Source of the DNA: Hypericum androsaemum | Taxonomy: Eukaryota > Streptophyta > Magnoliopsida > Malpighiales > Hypericaceae | Assembly (NCBI GenBank): GCA_963995505.1 | Contig: OZ023186.1 | Location: 18,669,570 to 18,733,569, forward strand | Length of the DNA stretch: 64,000 bases | Direction: 5' to 3' | Shown: positions 61,799-64,000 of the stretch, piece after piece | Layout of the letters: each line of letters begins with the position of its first letter | Numbering within the stretch: the first letter of the stretch is position 1 | Made by a program: the position numbers and the translations under genes | Notes under the pieces: model-generated | Databases searched by the model: none | The model's input: only the letters and a program-made list of their open reading frames with translations | What the model was told of the DNA's origin: nothing

Positions 61799-62777
61799 GT
61801 CTGATATGGTGTCATAAGCAGATGATAAAACTTTACCCTAGAATTGTTGGCTCCTTAGCAACCGAATGTCCTTAGGAAGGTTCATATTAGGACAAGAGTA
61901 GCAAGGATAGAAGTAAGCCCATGTTGAGAAGTAGTTCTTGCTTTTCAGAACTTCATAATTGGATTAAGTGATTGCTAGGTACAGGACCACAAGAACACAT
62001 GAGCAGTTGAGGGAACACGCTCTTAGTAACTGAACCCCACCTGTATATTAAAAAGGTTTTAGCTAACTTGTGAGTCTAACCGAGTGATGTGCTTGCTGCC
62101 AAAAACCCATTTTTGAAAAATTTTGAGGCGAAGGGCAGTGACTAGGTCAATAAATTGGAGCAAAGCCCTTACCCGAAAGGAGAAGGAAAGGAAAGGTGCG
62201 CAAAAGAAAAAAAACAAAAAAAAGAAAAAAGAAAAAATGGATGACTGTGGTGGTGGAATGTACGGAATGTCGAATGTTATATGCAGATTGTGGTATGTGG
62301 TATGTGAATGGGTGATATGAAAAGATCCATAAAAATAGAAAGATGGATCTTGGTAGGAGTGAACTCCAGCCTACTCGGAATAAGCTCGGAGATCGTTGTA
62401 GGAAAACAAGTGAGCCTTGGGGTTGGTGTTGGACTCTGCCTACAGGTCTACGAGTGAACTCCTAAGACGCCAACTGAGTGAAGCTGACCGCTAATCTAAA
62501 AACTGTTTTGGGGCTAGGTGAAATGATGGAGCGATGTGTTCTTAATTATCTCTTCATGTCATGCATTTTTTTGCGGTGTTGTTCCTAGTGATCTTCACTG
62601 TTTTCTGAATGATAAAAATATGGAGAACTGCTTTGATTTGTGGGCTGGACTTGAATTGCGAAATTGAGCTAATATGAGGTTTTCTCTGGATAGTTCACTG
62701 TGGCTAGCGGGTCGACAATTTTTAGTGTGTCTGATGCGCCTTACTTGAGGACAATCAAGGAAATAAGTGTAGGGGTG
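61799..62777 (+). other. Non-coding interior of the gag-only element
   Basis: Follows the truncated protease. It contains an A/G-rich stretch at 62180-62240 and no open frame of note, and ends in the polypurine tract AAGTGTAGGGGTG at 62765-62777. Confidence 0.6.
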
Positions 62778-64000
62778 TGATGAGTGCGTAAACACTCATT
62801 TATTTGCTAAGTAGTTTGTATGTTTAAGTCGTCGTTCTGTTCGTTTTAGTCTCATTCTGGTAAGTCTTTGGTTGTTTTAATGCGTTCGTATGATGGAGTG
62901 GACTTTTACCATTCGTAATATATTTTGATAAGAATTTAGAGCGGTTCGTGGGCACGTGGATCAAGGGTTGGACGATAGAACGACGCAAGCGGGCGCTAGT
63001 CGAGCTCCCCATCGCTAGTTGACTAGCGACCGCTAGTCGGGAGTCACAGAGATTTACGAAGATGCGAACTGGCGGCCGCTACTCAACTAGCGACCGCTAG
63101 TTCGTCCAACACAGCTTTAGTCAGACTTCTTATTTAGTTATGATTTCAGATCCGCTAAAAGAAATATTCGACTTTTAGCCTCCTGTTTGGCTTTAGGACT
63201 TAAAGTTATAGTATTTTATATTATTACTTGGCCGGCAAGACTTCCAATTTAGCTTAACCTCCTCTAGGTTTTCCCAATTGCGAGTAAAACTTTTGGCTAT
63301 ATATATGCCATAGCCTATGAGGTTTAGGGACGTTTTTATTGTACTTTTGACACAGCCTTTGGAGCTCAATAAAGCCGCGATTTCAGTTAGCTACGGAAAG
63401 AGGATTGGCAAAGCTTGATCATCACGACTAAGCTTTCTCTATCTCTACCTTTATGTTAATTGCTATCATATTTTTTATTAATCTATTGTGCTTTGTTAAC
63501 ATGCTTAGCGAGTAGTTCTCTTGTGAGTACGATGCCCTAATTATGTGATTACTCGTCTATGTTAGCTATGGTTTGATTATCTTTCGTAGTAGTTATCAAT
63601 TGATGATCTTAATGCTTAATCTAATTTGATCACTTAGATTATGATGTTTAGTTGATAATAATAGACCGGAAGGCATTAGAATCAATGGAAGAGTCAATTG
63701 ACATGTCTTAAGGTATTAATGAGGAATCTTGATACTAAGGGATAATCCGCTAGGAGTTAACTTCATAATTAAATTTAGCTTAGTTCTTGGTCTAATTAAT
63801 GAGCGGAAGCATTGATTAGTAATCATAAACTACTCTAGCTTAGTTTTGTCATCCTAATGAGCGGAAGCGTTAGGGAGATGCATTAGAACACTCCGGGTAC
63901 TAGTTAGAACTTCATAAAAACATTGTCTCGACATAGATGGGTAGTCCATAAGGGTATCGTGCTCGTTTATCTCCATTGATTTACAACTCTTCTTTTATTT
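62778..64000 (+). repeat. 3' LTR of the gag-only element, truncated by the window edge
   Basis: Begins TGATGAGTGCGTAAACACTC directly after the polypurine tract and follows LTR1 closely. It has an extra block of about 478 bases (63449-63925) with three AATGAGCGGAAG-like words. By comparison with LTR1 about 170 bases remain outside the window. Confidence 0.85.

Larger units (their letters stand above)
58787..64000 (+). mobile_element. Gag-only Ty3-gypsy-type LTR retrotransposon, TR-GAG-like, runs off right edge
   Basis: LTR1 58787-59731 (TGATGAGTGCG...CACATCA) is followed by a tRNA-Asp-type primer site TGGCGCCGTCGAC at 59735. Then come a gag frame, a protease start, about 970 bases of non-coding DNA, a polypurine tract AAGTGTAGGGGTG and LTR2 from 62778 to the window end. 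The 3046-base interior has no reverse transcriptase, RNase H or integrase. This matches non-autonomous gag-only elements of the Athila/Tat side of Ty3-gypsy. It is inserted in the copia remnant. Confidence 0.85.

Overview
This window is nuclear DNA from a flowering plant, most likely a eudicot. Genes are split by short GT-AG introns and lie in AT-rich intergenic DNA packed with plant-type transposable elements. The species cannot be fixed from sequence alone.

Intact-looking genes are: a calcium-dependent protein kinase (4306-7272, +, 8 exons, 539 aa); translation initiation factor eIF1 (8502-8837, -, with an inferred 5' UTR intron and TATA box); an RNI-like LRR protein (15602-17683, +, 6 exons, 343 aa); an S40/DUF584 senescence regulator (31777-32364, +); a geranylgeranyl diphosphate synthase small subunit (34448-35647, -, 2 exons, 336 aa); and a Golgi beta-1,3-galactosyltransferase of family GT31 (51306-54693, +, 11 exons, 406 aa). 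They look like unrelated single-copy housekeeping or signalling genes, with no sign of a cluster acting together.

Broken genes are: a PPR fragment at the left edge; a carboxylesterase N-terminal remnant (1709-1934); an augmin subunit 4 (HAUS4/AUG4) pseudogene with a tandemly duplicated exon (11624-14647, -); a UGT78-type glycosyltransferase split by a 28-bp duplication-type insertion (18196-19627); and a short-chain dehydrogenase 3' fragment (19889-20280, -).

Mobile DNA dominates the rest. Eight long terminal-inverted-repeat (foldback, Mutator-like) elements can be delimited by ends and target duplications: 9951-11106, 21977-22999, 29979-30991, 36312-36830, 40445-43617, 45113-46739, 49297-50008 and 55203-55740. 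Six have a 9-bp target duplication that is perfect or off by one base; 40445-43617 has 8 bp; the one at 36312 sits in poly-A. One encodes a truncated MULE transposase whose reading frame runs into its own TIR, and another carries a tRNA-like sequence in both TIRs. There is also a hAT-like element (27990-29050, perfect 8-bp target duplication) with a second MITE nested inside it; a related MITE at 39029-39451; a solo LTR (25439-25761); two small two-LTR elements (43896-45033 and 47313-47891); and a truncated Ty1-copia element (about 55750-58786, -). At the right end the copia element is cut by a gag-only Ty3-gypsy-type element (58787 to beyond the window end), whose single gag frame is interrupted by four in-frame TAA codons. 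A perfect 57-bp-arm hairpin at 11277-11395 is the sharpest unexplained structure.
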